In this document: one piece after another, positions 13,301-30,126 of the stretch | How the letters are laid out: each line of letters opens with the position of its first letter | How positions within the stretch are numbered: the stretch's first letter is position 1 | NCBI RefSeq assembly: GCF_050947335.1 | Contig: NW_027474223.1 | Coordinates: forward strand, 1 to 64,000 | Direction of reading: 5' to 3' | Origin: Megachile rotundata | Lineage: Eukaryota; Arthropoda; Insecta; Hymenoptera; Megachilidae | DNA: 64,000 bases | The notes under the pieces: model-generated | Told to the model about the DNA's origin: nothing | The model's input: only the letters and a program-made list of their open reading frames with translations | Databases searched by the model: none | Position numbers and translations under genes: made by a program

Positions 13301-16300
13301 TAGCCATATTATGCAGATATGATCGATAGAACGACAATTACTATACTTATTCCTCTTATTATTATCAATCTAACTCATATTATTAGCCCTATTATGCTTA
13401 AATGATCGATAGAACGACAATTACTATACTTATTCCTCTTATTATTATCAATCTAACTCATATTATTAGCCCTATTATGCTTAAATGATCGATAGAACGA
13501 CAATTACTATACTTATTACTCTTATTATAAATCTAACTCATATTATTAGCCATATTATGCTTATATGGTCGATAGAACGACAATTACTATACTTATCACT
13601 CTTATTATTATCAATCTAACTCATATTATTAGCCATATTGTTCTTATATGATCGACAGAACGACAATTACTATACATATTACACTCACTATTATCAATCT
13701 AACTCATATTATTAGCCACATTATGCTAATATGATCGATAGAACGGCAATTACTATACTTATTACTCTTATTATTATCAATCTAACTCATATTATTAGCC
13801 ATATTATGCGTATATGATCGATAGAACGACAATTACTATACTTATTACTCTTACTATTATCACTCTAACTCATATTATTAGCCATATTACGCAGATATGA
13901 TCGATAGAACGACAATTACTATACTTATTACTCTTATTATTATCAATCTAACTCATATTATTAGCCACATTATGCTTATATGATCGATAGAACGACAATT
14001 ACTATTCTCATTACTCTTATTATTATCAATCTAACTCATATTATTATCCATATTACGCAGATATGATCGATAGAACGACATTTACTATACTTATTACTCC
14101 TATTATTATCAATCTAACTCATATTATTAGCCATATTATGCTTATATGATCGATAGAACGACAATTACTATACTCATTACTCTTATTATTATCAATCTAA
14201 CTCATATTATTAGCCATATTACGCTTATATGATCGATAGAACGACAATTACTATACTCATTACTCTTATTATTATCAATCTAACTCATATTATTAGCCAT
14301 ATTATGCTTATATGATCGATAGAACGACAATTACTATACTTATTCCTCTTATTATTATCAATCTAACTCATATTATTAGCCCTATTATGCTTAAATGATC
14401 GATAGAACGACAATTACTATACTTATTACTCTTATTATTATCAATCTAATTCATATTATTAGCCATATTATGATTAAATGATCGATAGAACGACAATTAC
14501 TATACTTATTACTCTAATTATTATCAATCTAACTCATATTATTAGCCATGTTGTTCTTATATGATCGATAGAACGGCAATTACTATACATATTACACTCA
14601 CTATTATCAATCTAACTCATATTATTAGCCACATTATGCTAATACGATCGATAAAACGACAATTACTACACTTATTACACACACTATTATCAATCTAACT
14701 CATATTATTAACCATATTATGCAGATAGGTTCGATGGAACGACAATTACTATACTTATTACTCTTATTATTATCAATCTAACTCATATTATTAGCCATAT
14801 TATGCTTATATGATCGATAGAACGACAATTACTATACTCATTACACTTATTATTATCAATCTAACTCATATTATTAGCCATATTATGCTTATATGGTCGA
14901 TAGAACGACAATTACTGTACATATTACACTCACTATTATCAATCTAACTCAGATTATTAGCTATATTATGCTTATATGATCGATAGTACGACAATTACTA
15001 TACTCATTTCTCTTATTATTATCAATCTAACTCATATTATTATCCATATTACGCAGATATGATCGATAGAACGACATTTACTATACTTATTACTCCTATT
15101 ATTATCAATCTAACTCATATTATTAGCCATATTATGCTTATATGATCGATAGAACGACAATTACTATACTCATTACTCTTATGATTATCAATCTAACTCA
15201 TATTATTAGCCATATTATGCTTATATGATCGATAGAACCACAATTACTGTACTTATTACACTCACTGTTATGAATATAACTCATATTATTAGCCATATTA
15301 TGCAGATATGATCGATAGAACGACAATTACTATACTTATTCCTCTTATTATTATCAATCTAACTCATATTATTAGCCCTATTATGCTTAAATGATCGATA
15401 GAACGACAATTACTATACTTATTCCTCTTATTATTATCAATCTAACTCATATTATTAGCCCTATTATGCTTAAATGATCGATAGAACGACAATTACTATA
15501 CTTATTACTCTTATTATAAATCTAACTCATATTATTAGCCATATTATGCTTATATGGTCGATAGAACGACAATTACTATACTTATTACTCTTATTATTAT
15601 CAATCTAACTCATATTATTAGCCATATTGTTCTTATATGATCGACAGAACGACAATTACTATACATATTACACTCACTATTATCAATCTAACTCATATTA
15701 TTAGCCACATTATGCTAATATGATCGATAGAACGGCAATTACTATACTTATTACTCTTATTATTATCAATCTAACTCATATTATTAGCCATATTATGCGT
15801 ATATGATCGATAGAACGACAATTACTATACTTATTACTCTTACTATTGTCACTCTAACTCATATTATTAGCCATATTACGCAGATATGATCGATAGAACG
15901 ACAATTACTATACTTATTACTCTTATTATTATCAATCTAACTCATATTATTAGCCACATTATGCTTATATGATCGATAGAACGACAATTACTATTCTCAT
16001 TACTCTTATTATTATCAATCTAACTCATATTATTATCCATATTACGCAGATATGATCGATAGAACGACATTTACTATACTTATTACTCCTATTATTATCA
16101 ATCTAACTCATATTATTAGCCATATTATGCTTATATGATCGATAGAACGACAATTACTATACTCATTACTCTTATTATTATCAATCTAACTCATATTATT
16201 AGCCATATTACGCTTATATGATCGATAGAACGACAATTACTATACTCATTACTCTTATTATTATCAATCTAACTCATATTATTAGCCATATTATGCTTAT

Positions 16301-19300
16301 ATGATCGATAGAACGACAATTACTATACTCATTACTCTTACTATTATCAATCTAACTCATATTATTAGCCATATTACGCTTATATGATCGATAGAACGAC
16401 AATTACTATACTCATTACTCTTATTATTATCAATCTAACTCATATTATTAGCCATATTATGCTTATATGATCGATAGAACGACAATTACTATACTTATTC
16501 CTCTTATTATTATCAATCTAACTCATATTATTAGCCCTATTATGCTTAAATGATCGATAGAACGACAATTACTATACTTATTACTCTTATTATTATCAAT
16601 CTAACTCATATTATTAGCCATATTATGATTAAATGATCGATAGAACGACAATTACTATACTTATTACTCTTATTATTATCAATCTAACTCATATTATTAG
16701 CCATATTGTTCTTATATGATCGATAGAACGGCAATTACTATACATATTACACTCACTATTATCAATCTAACTCATATTATTAGCCACATTATGCTAATAC
16801 GATCGATAAAACGACAATTACTACACTTATTACACACACTATTATCAATCTAACTCATATTATTAACCATATTATGCAGATAGGTTCGATGGAACGACAA
16901 TTACTATACTTATTACTCTTATTATTATCAATCTAACTCATATTATTAGCCATATTATGCATATATGATCGATAGAACGACAATTACTGTACTTATTACT
17001 CTCACTGTTATCAATCTAACTCATATTATTAGCCATATTATGCTTATATGATCGATGGAACGACAATTACTATACTTCTTACTCTTATTATTATCAATCT
17101 AACTTATAGTATTAGCCATATTGTGCTTATATGATCGATAGAACGATAATTACTATACATATTACACTCACTATTATCAATCTAACTTATATTATTAGCC
17201 ATATTATGCTTGTATGATTGATAGACCGACAATTACTATACTCATTGCTCTTATTATTATCAATCTAACTCATATTATTAGCCATATTATGGATATATGA
17301 CCGATAGAACGACAATCACTATACTCATTACTCCTATAATTATCAATCTAACCCATACTATTAGCCATATTATGCTTATATGATCGACAATACGAAAATT
17401 ACTATACTCATTACTCTTATTATTATCAATCTAACTCATATTATTAGCCATATTATGCTTATATGATCGATAGAGCGACAATTACTATACTCATTACTCT
17501 TATTATTATCAATCTAACTCATATTATTAACCATGTTATGCAGATATGATCGATAGCACGACATTTACTACACTTACTACTCTTATTATTATCAATCTAA
17601 CTCATATTATTAGCCATATTATGCTTAAATGATCGATAGAACGACAATTCCTATACTTATTACTCTTATTATTATCAATCTAACTCATATTATTAGCCAT
17701 ATTGTTCTTATATGATCGATAGAACGACAATTACTATACATATTACACTCACTATTATCAATCTAACTCATATTATTAGCCACATTATGCTAATATGATC
17801 GATAGAACGACAATTACTATACTTATTACTCTTATTATTATCAATCTAACTCATATTATTAGCCATATTGTTCTTATATGATCGACAGAACGACAATTAC
17901 TATACATATTACACTCACTATTATCAATCTAACTCATATTATTAGCCACATTATGCTAATATGATCGATAGAACGGCAATTACTATACTTATTACTCTTA
18001 TTATTATCAATCTAACTCATATTATTAGCCATATTATGCGTATATGATCGATAGAACGACAATTACTATACTTATTACTCTTACTATTATCACTCTAACT
18101 CATATTATTAGCCATATTACGCAGATATGATCGATAGAACGACAATTACTATACTTATTACTCTTATTATTATCAATCTAACTCATATTATTAGCCACAT
18201 TATGCTTATATGATCGATAGAACGACAATTACTATTCTCATTACTCTTATTATTATCAATCTAACTCATATTATTATCCATATTACGCAGATATGATCGA
18301 TAGAACGACATTTACTATACTTATTACTCCTATTATTATCAATCTAACTCATATTATTAGCCATATTATGCTTATATGATCGATAGAACGACAATTACTA
18401 TACTCATTACTCTTATTATTATCAATCTAACTCATATTATTAGCCATATTACGCTTATATGATCGATAGAACGACAATTACTATACTCATTACTCTTATT
18501 ATTATCAATCTAACTCATATTATTAGCCATATTATGCTTATATGATCGATAGAACGACAATTACTATACTTATTCCTCTTATTATTATCAATCTAACTCA
18601 TATTATTAGCCCTATTATGCTTAAATGATCGATAGAACGACAATTACTATACTTATTACTCTTATTATTATCAATCTAACTCATATTATTAGCCATATTA
18701 TGATTAAATGATCGATAGAACGACAATTACTATACTTATTACTCTTATTATTATCAATCTAACTCATATTATTAGCCATATTGTTCTTATATGATCGATA
18801 GAACGGCAATTACTATACATATTACACTCACTATTATCAATCTAACTCATATTATTAGCCACATTATGCTAATACGATCGATAAAACGACAATTACTACA
18901 CTTATTACACACACTATTATCAATCTAACTCATATTATTAACCATATTATGCAGATAGGTTCGATGGAACGACAATTACTATACTTATTACTCTTATTAT
19001 TATCAATCTAACTCATATTATTAGCCATATTATGCATATATGATCGATAGAACGACAATTACTGTACTTATTACTCTCACTGTTATCAATCTAACTCATA
19101 TTACTAGCCATATTATGCTTATATGATCGATGGAACGACAATTACTATACTTCTTACTCTTATTATTATCAATCTAACTTATAGTATTAGCCATATTGTG
19201 CTTATATGATCGATAGAACGATAATTACTATACATATTACACTCACTATTATCAATCTAACTTATATTATTAGCCATATTATGCTTGTATGATTGATAGA

Positions 19301-19690
19301 CCGACAATTACTATACTCATTGCTCTTATTATTATCAATCTAACTCATATTATTAGCCATATTATGGATATATGACCGATAGAACGACAATCACTATACT
19401 CATTACTCCTATAATTATCAATATAACCCATACTATTAGCCATATTATGCTTATATGATCGACAATACGAAAATTACTATACTCATTACTCTTATTATTA
19501 TCAATCTAACTCATATTATTAGCCATATTATGCTTATATGATCGATAGAGCGACAATTACTATACTCATTACTCTTATTATTATCAATCTAACTCATATT
19601 ATTAACCATGTTATGCAGATATGATCGATAGCACGACATTTACTACACTTACTACTCTTATTATTATCAATCTAACTCATATTATTAACC
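10340..19690 (+). repeat. Type A satellite domain, second stretch
   Basis: This is a near-identical reappearance of the first type A domain, shifted by 10,861 bp from 10,862 onward. Its AGGTTCGATGG monomer at about 11,662 matches the one at 801, and its 80-bp monomers near 12,453, 13,529 and 15,518 match those near 1,592, 2,668 and 4,657. The first 500 bp (about 10,340-10,861) are type A monomers whose counterpart would lie left of the window. They include an additional 80-bp monomer near 10,630. Confidence 0.8.
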
Positions 19691-20608
19691 ATATTATGCA
19701 GATATGATCGATAGCACGACATTTACTATACTTATTACTCTTATTATTATCAATCTAACTCATATTATTAACCATATTATGCAGATATGATCGATAGAAT
19801 GACAATTACTATACTTATTACTCTCATTATCATCAACCTAACTCATATTATTAACCATATTATGCTAATATGATCGATAGAACGACAATTAGTATACTCA
19901 TTACTCTTATTATTATCAGCCTAACTCATATTATTAGCCATATTATGCTTATATGAACGATAGAACGACAATTACTATACTCATTACTCTTATTATTATC
20001 AATCTAGCTCATATTATTAACCATATTATGCTAATATGATCGATAGAACGACAATTACTGTACTTATTACACTCACTATTATCAATCTAACTCATATTGT
20101 TAACCATATTATGCGGATATGATCGATAGCATGACATTTACTACACTTATTACTCTTATTATTATCGATCTAACTCATATTATTAGCTATATTATGCTTA
20201 TATGATCGAGAGAACGACAATTACTATACTTATTACACTCACTGTTATCAATCTAACTCATATTATTAACCATATTATGCAGATATGATCGATAGCACGA
20301 CATTTACTACACTTACTACTCTTATTATTATCAATCTAACTCATATTATTAGCCATATTATGCTTATATGATCGATAGGACGACAATTACTATACTTATT
20401 TCTCTTATTATTATCAATCTAACTCATATTATTAGCCATATTATGCTTATATGATCGGTAGAACGATAATTACTATACCTATTACTCTTATTATTATCAA
20501 TCTAACTCATATCATTAGCCATATTATGCTTATATGATCGATCGAACGACAATGACTATACTCACTTCTCTTATTATTATCAATCTAACTCATATTATTA
20601 ACCATATT
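10862..20608 (+). repeat. 10,861-bp-offset segmental duplication, right copy
   Basis: This is the partner of 1-9,747. The match ends at 20,608/20,609, where the left copy reads CCATATTTTG and the right copy reads CCATATTATGCAG. The right copy then enters the type B array, and its last shared monomer (from 20,582) is also the left limit of the 2,574-bp-offset duplication. Position 20,582-20,608 is therefore a recombination junction within a shared monomer core. Confidence 0.92.
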
Positions 20609-23600
20609 ATGCAGATATGATCGATAGCACGACATTTACTACACTTATTACTCTTACTATTATCAATCTAACTCAAATTATTAGACATATTATGCTTATG
20701 TGATCGACGGAACGACAATTACTATACTTATTACACTCACTGTTATCAATCTAACTCATATTATTAACCATATTATGCAGATATGATCGATAGCACGACA
20801 TTTACTACACTTACTACTCTTATTATTATCAATCTAACTCATATTACTAACCATATTATGCAGATATGATCGATAGCACGACATTTACTATACTTATTAC
20901 TCTTATTATTATCAATCTAACTCATATTATTAACCATATTATGCAGATATGATCGATAGAACGACAATTACTGTACTTATTACTCTCATTATTATCAACC
21001 TAACTCATATTATTAGCCATATTATGCTTATATGATCGACAGAACGACAATTACTATACGTATTACACTCACTGTTATCAATCTAACGCATATTATTAAC
21101 CATATTATGCAAATACGATCGATAGAACGACAATTACTATACTCATTACTCTTATATTTATCAATCTAACTCATATTATTAGGCAGATTATGCTTTTATG
21201 ATCGGTAGAACGATAATTACTATACCTACTACTCTTATTATTATCAATCTAACTTATATCATTAGCCCATATTATGCTTATATGATCGATCGAACGACAA
21301 TGACTATACTCACTTCTCTTATTATTATCAATCTAACTCATATTATTAGCCATATTATGCTTATACGATCGATAGAACGACAATTACTATACTTATTACA
21401 CTCACTGTTATCAATCTAACTCTTATTATTAACCATATTATGCAGATATGATCGATAGAACTACAATTAGTATACTCCTTACTCTTATTATTATCAATCT
21501 AACTCATATTATTAGCCATATTATGCTTATATGATCGCTGGAACGACAATTACTACATTCATTTCTCTTATTATTATCAATCTAACTCATATTATTAGCC
21601 ATATTATGCTTATACGATCGATAGAAAGACAATTACTATACTTATTACACTCACTGTTATCAATCTAACTCATATTATTAACCACATTATGCAAATATGA
21701 TCGATAGAACGACAATTACTATACTTATTACACTCACTATTATCAGTCTAACTCATATTATTAGCCATATTATGCTTATATGATCGATAGAACAACAATT
21801 ACTATACTTATTACTCTTATTATTATGAATCTAACTCATATTATTAACCATATTATGCTAATATGATCGATAGAACGACAATTACTATACTTATTACACT
21901 CACTATTATCAATCTAACTCATATTATTAACCATATTATGCAGATATGATCGATAGCACGACATTTACTACACTTACTACTCTTATTTTTATCAATCTAA
22001 CTCATATTATTAGCCATATTATGGTTATATGATCGATAGAACGACAATTACTATATTCATTTCTCTTATTATTATCAATCTAACTCATATTATTAGCCAC
22101 ATTATGCGTATATGATCGATAGAAAGACAATTACTATACTTATTACACTCACTGTTATCAATCTAACTCATATTATTAACCACATTATGCAAATATGATC
22201 GATAGAACGACAATTACTATACTCATTACTCTTATTATTATCAATCTAACTCATATTATTAGCCATATTATGCTTATGTGATCGATAGAACGACAATTAC
22301 TATACTTATTACTCTAATTATTATGAATCTAACTCATATTATTAACCATATTATGCAGATATGATCGATAGCACGGCATTTACTACACTTATTACTCTTA
22401 CTATTATCAATCTAACTCAAATTATTAGACATATTATGCTTATGTGATCGACAGAACGACAATTACTATACTTATTACACTCACTGTTATCAATCTAACT
22501 CATATTATTAACCATGTTATGCAGATATGATCGATAGCACGACATTTACTACACTTACTACTCTTATTATTATCAATCTAACTCATATTATTAACCATAT
22601 TATGCAGATATGATCGATAGCACGACATTTACTATACTTATTACTCTTATTATTATCAATCTAACTCATATTATTAACCATATTATGCAGATATGATCGA
22701 TAGAATGACAATTACTATACTTATTACTCTCATTATCATCAACCTAACTCATATTATTAGCCATATTATGCTTATATGATCGACAGAACGACAATTACTA
22801 TACTTATTACACTCACTGTTATCAATCTAACTCATATTATTAACCACATTATGCAAATATGATCGATAGAACGACAATTACTATACTCATTACTCTTATT
22901 ATTATCAGCCTAACTCATATTATTAGCCATATTAGGCTTATATGAACGATAGAACGACAATTACTATACTCATTACTCTTATTATTATCAGCCTAACTCA
23001 TATTATTAGCCATATTATGCTTATATGATCGATAGAACGACAATTACTATACTTATTACTCTCATTATTATCAATCTAACTCATATTATTAGCCATATTA
23101 TGCTTATGTGATCGCTAGAACGACAATTACTATACTTATTACTCTTATTATTATGAATCTAACTCATATTATTAACCATATTATGCAGATATGATCGATA
23201 GCACGACATTTACTACACTTATTACTCTTACTATTATCAATCTAACTCAAATTATTAGACATGTTATGCTTATGTGATCGACAGAACGACAATTACTATA
23301 CTTATTACACTCACTGTTATCAATCTAACTCATATTATTAACCATATTATGCAGATATGATCGATAGCACGACATTTACTACACTTACTACTCTTATTAT
23401 TATCAATCTAACTCATATTACTAACCATATTATGCAGATATGATCGATAGCACGACATTTACTATACTTATTACTCTTATTATTATCAATCTAACTCATA
23501 TTAGTAACCGTATTATGCAGATATGATCGATAGAACGACAATTACTGTACTTATTACTCTCATTATTATCAACCTAACTCATATTATTAGCCATATTATG

Positions 23601-25404
23601 CTTATATGATCGACAGAACGACAATTACTATACGTATTACACTCACTGTTATCAATCTAACGCATATTATTAACCATATTATGCAAATACGATCGATAGA
23701 ACGACAATTACTATACTCATTACTCTTATATTTATCAATCTAACTCATATTATTAGGCAGATTATGCTTTTATGATCGGTAGAACGATAATTACTATACC
23801 TACTACTCTTATTATTATCAATCTAACTTATATCATTAGCCCATATTATGCTTATATGATCGATCGAACGACAATGACTATACTCACTTCTCTTATTATT
23901 ATCAATCTAACTCATATTATTAGCCATATTATGCTTATACGATCGATAGAACGACAATTACTATACTTATTACACTCACTGTTATCAATCTAACTCTTAT
24001 TATTAACCATATTATGCAGATATGATCGATAGAACTACAATTAGTATACTCCTTACTCTTATTATTATCAATCTAACTCATATTATTAGCCATATTATGC
24101 TTATATGATCGCTGGAACGACAATTACTACATTCATTTCTCTTATTATTATCAATCTAACTCATATTATTAGCCATATTATGCTTATACGATCGATAGAA
24201 AGACAATTACTATACTTATTACACTCACTGTTATCAATCTAACTCATATTATTAACCACATTATGCAAATATGATCGATAGAACGACAATTACTATACTT
24301 ATTACACTCACTATTATCAGTCTAACTCATATTATTAGCCATATTATGCTTATATGATCGATAGAACAACAATTACTATACTTATTACTCTTATTATTAT
24401 GAATCTAACTCATATTATTAACCATATTATGCTAATATGATCGATAGAACGACAATTACTATACTTATTACACTCACTATTATCAATCTAACTCATATTA
24501 TTAACCATATTATGCAGATATGATCGATAGCACGACATTTACTACACTTACTACTCTTATTTTTATCAATCTAACTCATATTATTAGCCATATTATGGTT
24601 ATATGATCGATAGAACGACAATTACTATATTCATTTCTCTTATTATTATCAATCTAACTCATATTATTAGCCACATTATGCTTATATGATCGATAGAAAG
24701 ACAATTACTATACTTATTACACTCACTGTTATCAATCTAACTCATATTATTAACCACATTATGCAAATATGATCGATATACCGACAATTACTATACTCAT
24801 TACTCTTATTATTATCAATCTAACTCATATTATTAGCCATATTATGCTTATGTGATCGATAGAACGACAATTACTATACTTATTACTCTAATTATTATGA
24901 ATCTAACTCATATTATTAACCATATTATGCAGATATGATCGATAGCACGGCATTTACTACACTTATTACTCTTACTATTATCAATCTAACTCAAATTATT
25001 AGACATATTATGCTTATGTGATCGACAGAACGACAATTACTATACTTATTACACTCACTGTTATCAATCTAACTCATATTATTAACCATGTTATGCAGAT
25101 ATGATCGATAGCACGACATTTACTACACTTACTACTCTTATTATTATCAATCTAACTCATATTATTAACCATATTATGCAGATATGATCGATAGCACGAC
25201 ATTTACTATACTTATTACTCTTATTATTATCAATCTAACTCATATTATTAACCATATTATGCAGATATGATCGATAGAATGACAATTACTATACTTATTA
25301 CTCTCATTATCATCAACCTAACTCATATTATTAGCCATATTATGCTTATATGATCGACAGAACGACAATTACTATACTTATTACACTCACTGTTATCAAT
25401 CTAA
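20582..25404 (+). repeat. Homologous blocks 2,574 bp apart (31 monomers)
   Basis: About 20,582-22,830 matches 23,156-25,404. Landmarks are CTCAAATTATTAGACAT near 20,672 and 23,246, the 84-bp marker dimer at 21,198 and 23,772, GATCGCTGGAACG near 21,533 and 24,107, and TTATGGTTATATG near 22,019 and 24,593. The left edge is sharp at 20,581/23,155 (C versus G, then different monomer types). Some similarity continues beyond 22,830 with a different mixture of substitutions. Confidence 0.85.
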
Positions 25405-26306
25405 CTGATTTTATTAACCATATTATGCAAATACGATCGATAGAACGACAATTACTATACTCATTACTCTTATTATTATCAGCCTAACTCATATTATTAG
25501 CCATATTATGCTTATATGAACGATAGAACGACAATTACTATACTCATTACTCTTATTATTATCAATCTAGCTCATATTATTAACCATATTATGCTAATAT
25601 GATCGATAGAACGACAATTACTATACTCATTACTCTTATTATTATCAATCTAACTCATATTGTTAGCCATATTATGCTTATATGATCGATAGGACGACAA
25701 TTACTATACTTATTACTCTTATATTTATCAATCTAACTCATATTATTAGGCAGATTATGCTTTTATGATCGGTAGAACGATAATTACTATACCTATTACT
25801 CTTATTATTATCAATCTAACTTATATCATTAGCCCATATTATGCTTATATGATCGATCGAACGACAATGACTATACTCACTTCTCTTATTATTATCAATC
25901 TAACTCATATTATTAGCCATATTATGCTTATACGATCGATAGAACGACAATTACTATACTTATTACACTCACTATTATCAATCTAACTCATATTATTAAC
26001 CATATTATGCAGACATGATCGATAGAACTACAATTAGTATACTCCTTACTCTTATTATTATCAATCTAACTCATATTATTAGCCATATTATGCTTATTTG
26101 ATCGATAGAGCGACAATTACTATATTCATTTCTCTTATTATTATCAATCTAACTCATATTATTAGCCATATTATGCTTATATGATCGATAGAAAGACAAT
26201 TACTATACTTATTACACTCGATGTTATCAATCTAACTCATATTATTAACCACATTATGCAAATATGATCGATAGAACGACAATTACTATACTTATTACAC
26301 TCACTA
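22487..26306 (+). repeat. 3,820-bp tandem duplication, left copy (46 monomers)
   Basis: This block is followed immediately by its copy at 26,307-30,126. It contains two 84-bp marker dimers (23,772 and 25,765), which return at 27,592 and 29,585. Differences noticed are G/A at 23,510/27,330 and the pair in GATCGATATACCGAC near 24,779-24,781, which is GATCGATAGAACGAC in the right copy. I saw no indel. The period is 46 x 83 plus 2, the 2 being the two 84-bp monomers. Confidence 0.92.
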
Positions 26307-29300
26307 TTATCAATCTAACTCATATTATTAACCATGTTATGCAGATATGATCGATAGCACGACATTTACTACACTTACTACTCTTATTATTATCAATCTA
26401 ACTCATATTATTAACCATATTATGCAGATATGATCGATAGCACGACATTTACTATACTTATTACTCTTATTATTATCAATCTAACTCATATTATTAACCA
26501 TATTATGCAGATATGATCGATAGAATGACAATTACTATACTTATTACTCTCATTATCATCAACCTAACTCATATTATTAGCCATATTATGCTTATATGAT
26601 CGACAGAACGACAATTACTATACTTATTACACTCACTGTTATCAATCTAACTCATATTATTAACCACATTATGCAAATATGATCGATAGAACGACAATTA
26701 CTATACTCATTACTCTTATTATTATCAGCCTAACTCATATTATTAGCCATATTAGGCTTATATGAACGATAGAACGACAATTACTATACTCATTACTCTT
26801 ATTATTATCAGCCTAACTCATATTATTAGCCATATTATGCTTATATGATCGATAGAACGACAATTACTATACTTATTACTCTCATTATTATCAATCTAAC
26901 TCATATTATTAGCCATATTATGCTTATGTGATCGCTAGAACGACAATTACTATACTTATTACTCTTATTATTATGAATCTAACTCATATTATTAACCATA
27001 TTATGCAGATATGATCGATAGCACGACATTTACTACACTTATTACTCTTACTATTATCAATCTAACTCAAATTATTAGACATGTTATGCTTATGTGATCG
27101 ACAGAACGACAATTACTATACTTATTACACTCACTGTTATCAATCTAACTCATATTATTAACCATATTATGCAGATATGATCGATAGCACGACATTTACT
27201 ACACTTACTACTCTTATTATTATCAATCTAACTCATATTACTAACCATATTATGCAGATATGATCGATAGCACGACATTTACTATACTTATTACTCTTAT
27301 TATTATCAATCTAACTCATATTAGTAACCATATTATGCAGATATGATCGATAGAACGACAATTACTGTACTTATTACTCTCATTATTATCAACCTAACTC
27401 ATATTATTAGCCATATTATGCTTATATGATCGACAGAACGACAATTACTATACGTATTACACTCACTGTTATCAATCTAACGCATATTATTAACCATATT
27501 ATGCAAATACGATCGATAGAACGACAATTACTATACTCATTACTCTTATATTTATCAATCTAACTCATATTATTAGGCAGATTATGCTTTTATGATCGGT
27601 AGAACGATAATTACTATACCTACTACTCTTATTATTATCAATCTAACTTATATCATTAGCCCATATTATGCTTATATGATCGATCGAACGACAATGACTA
27701 TACTCACTTCTCTTATTATTATCAATCTAACTCATATTATTAGCCATATTATGCTTATACGATCGATAGAACGACAATTACTATACTTATTACACTCACT
27801 GTTATCAATCTAACTCTTATTATTAACCATATTATGCAGATATGATCGATAGAACTACAATTAGTATACTCCTTACTCTTATTATTATCAATCTAACTCA
27901 TATTATTAGCCATATTATGCTTATATGATCGCTGGAACGACAATTACTACATTCATTTCTCTTATTATTATCAATCTAACTCATATTATTAGCCATATTA
28001 TGCTTATACGATCGATAGAAAGACAATTACTATACTTATTACACTCACTGTTATCAATCTAACTCATATTATTAACCACATTATGCAAATATGATCGATA
28101 GAACGACAATTACTATACTTATTACACTCACTATTATCAGTCTAACTCATATTATTAGCCATATTATGCTTATATGATCGATAGAACAACAATTACTATA
28201 CTTATTACTCTTATTATTATGAATCTAACTCATATTATTAACCATATTATGCTAATATGATCGATAGAACGACAATTACTATACTTATTACACTCACTAT
28301 TATCAATCTAACTCATATTATTAACCATATTATGCAGATATGATCGATAGCACGACATTTACTACACTTACTACTCTTATTTTTATCAATCTAACTCATA
28401 TTATTAGCCATATTATGGTTATATGATCGATAGAACGACAATTACTATATTCATTTCTCTTATTATTATCAATCTAACTCATATTATTAGCCACATTATG
28501 CTTATATGATCGATAGAAAGACAATTACTATACTTATTACACTCACTGTTATCAATCTAACTCATATTATTAACCACATTATGCAAATATGATCGATAGA
28601 ACGACAATTACTATACTCATTACTCTTATTATTATCAATCTAACTCATATTATTAGCCATATTATGCTTATGTGATCGATAGAACGACAATTACTATACT
28701 TATTACTCTAATTATTATGAATCTAACTCATATTATTAACCATATTATGCAGATATGATCGATAGCACGGCATTTACTACACTTATTACTCTTACTATTA
28801 TCAATCTAACTCAAATTATTAGACATATTATGCTTATGTGATCGACAGAACGACAATTACTATACTTATTACACTCACTGTTATCAATCTAACTCATATT
28901 ATTAACCATGTTATGCAGATATGATCGATAGCACGACATTTACTACACTTACTACTCTTATTATTATCAATCTAACTCATATTATTAACCATATTATGCA
29001 GATATGATCGATAGCACGACATTTACTATACTTATTACTCTTATTATTATCAATCTAACTCATATTATTAACCATATTATGCAGATATGATCGATAGAAT
29101 GACAATTACTATACTTATTACTCTCATTATCATCAACCTAACTCATATTATTAGCCATATTATGCTTATATGATCGACAGAACGACAATTACTATACTTA
29201 TTACACTCACTGTTATCAATCTAACTGATTTTATTAACCATATTATGCAAATACGATCGATAGAACGACAATTACTATACTCATTACTCTTATTATTATC

Positions 29301-30126
29301 AGCCTAACTCATATTATTAGCCATATTATGCTTATATGAACGATAGAACGACAATTACTATACTCATTACTCTTATTATTATCAATCTAGCTCATATTAT
29401 TAACCATATTATGCTAATATGATCGATAGAACGACAATTACTATACTCATTACTCTTATTATTATCAATCTAACTCATATTGTTAGCCATATTATGCTTA
29501 TATGATCGATAGGACGACAATTACTATACTTATTACTCTTATATTTATCAATCTAACTCATATTATTAGGCAGATTATGCTTTTATGATCGGTAGAACGA
29601 TAATTACTATACCTATTACTCTTATTATTATCAATCTAACTTATATCATTAGCCCATATTATGCTTATATGATCGATCGAACGACAATGACTATACTCAC
29701 TTCTCTTATTATTATCAATCTAACTCATATTATTAGCCATATTATGCTTATACGATCGATAGAACGACAATTACTATACTTATTACACTCACTATTATCA
29801 ATCTAACTCATATTATTAACCATATTATGCAGACATGATCGATAGAACTACAATTAGTATACTCCTTACTCTTATTATTATCAATCTAACTCATATTATT
29901 AGCCATATTATGCTTATTTGATCGATAGAGCGACAATTACTATATTCATTTCTCTTATTATTATCAATCTAACTCATATTATTAGCCATATTATGCTTAT
30001 ATGATCGATAGAAAGACAATTACTATACTTATTACACTCGATGTTATCAATCTAACTCATATTATTAACCACATTATGCAAATATGATCGATAGAACGAC
30101 AATTACTATACTTATTACACTCACTA
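26307..30126 (+). repeat. 3,820-bp tandem duplication, right copy
   Basis: This is a head-to-tail copy of 22,487-26,306. Identity continues about 29 bp past the end, to 30,155, where AACCATATTATG replaces AACCATGTTATG. The edges are defined by single diagnostic bases: TCACTGTTAT at 22,481 versus TCACTATTAT at 26,301 on the left. The very small number of differences makes this one of the youngest events in the window. Confidence 0.92.

Larger units (their letters stand above)
1592..15518 (+). repeat. Seven 80-bp monomers with the same 3-bp deletion
   Basis: At about 1,592, 2,668, 4,657, 10,630, 12,453, 13,529 and 15,518 the monomer reads CTTATTATAAATCTAAC where the usual sequence has CTTATTATTATCAATCTAAC. 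This is a net loss of 3 bp, giving 80 bp. All seven have the same flanks (CTTAAATG or GCTTATATGG neighbours). All are confined to type A sequence. One ancestral deletion copied by later duplications explains them, and the spacings equal the duplication offsets. Confidence 0.9.
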
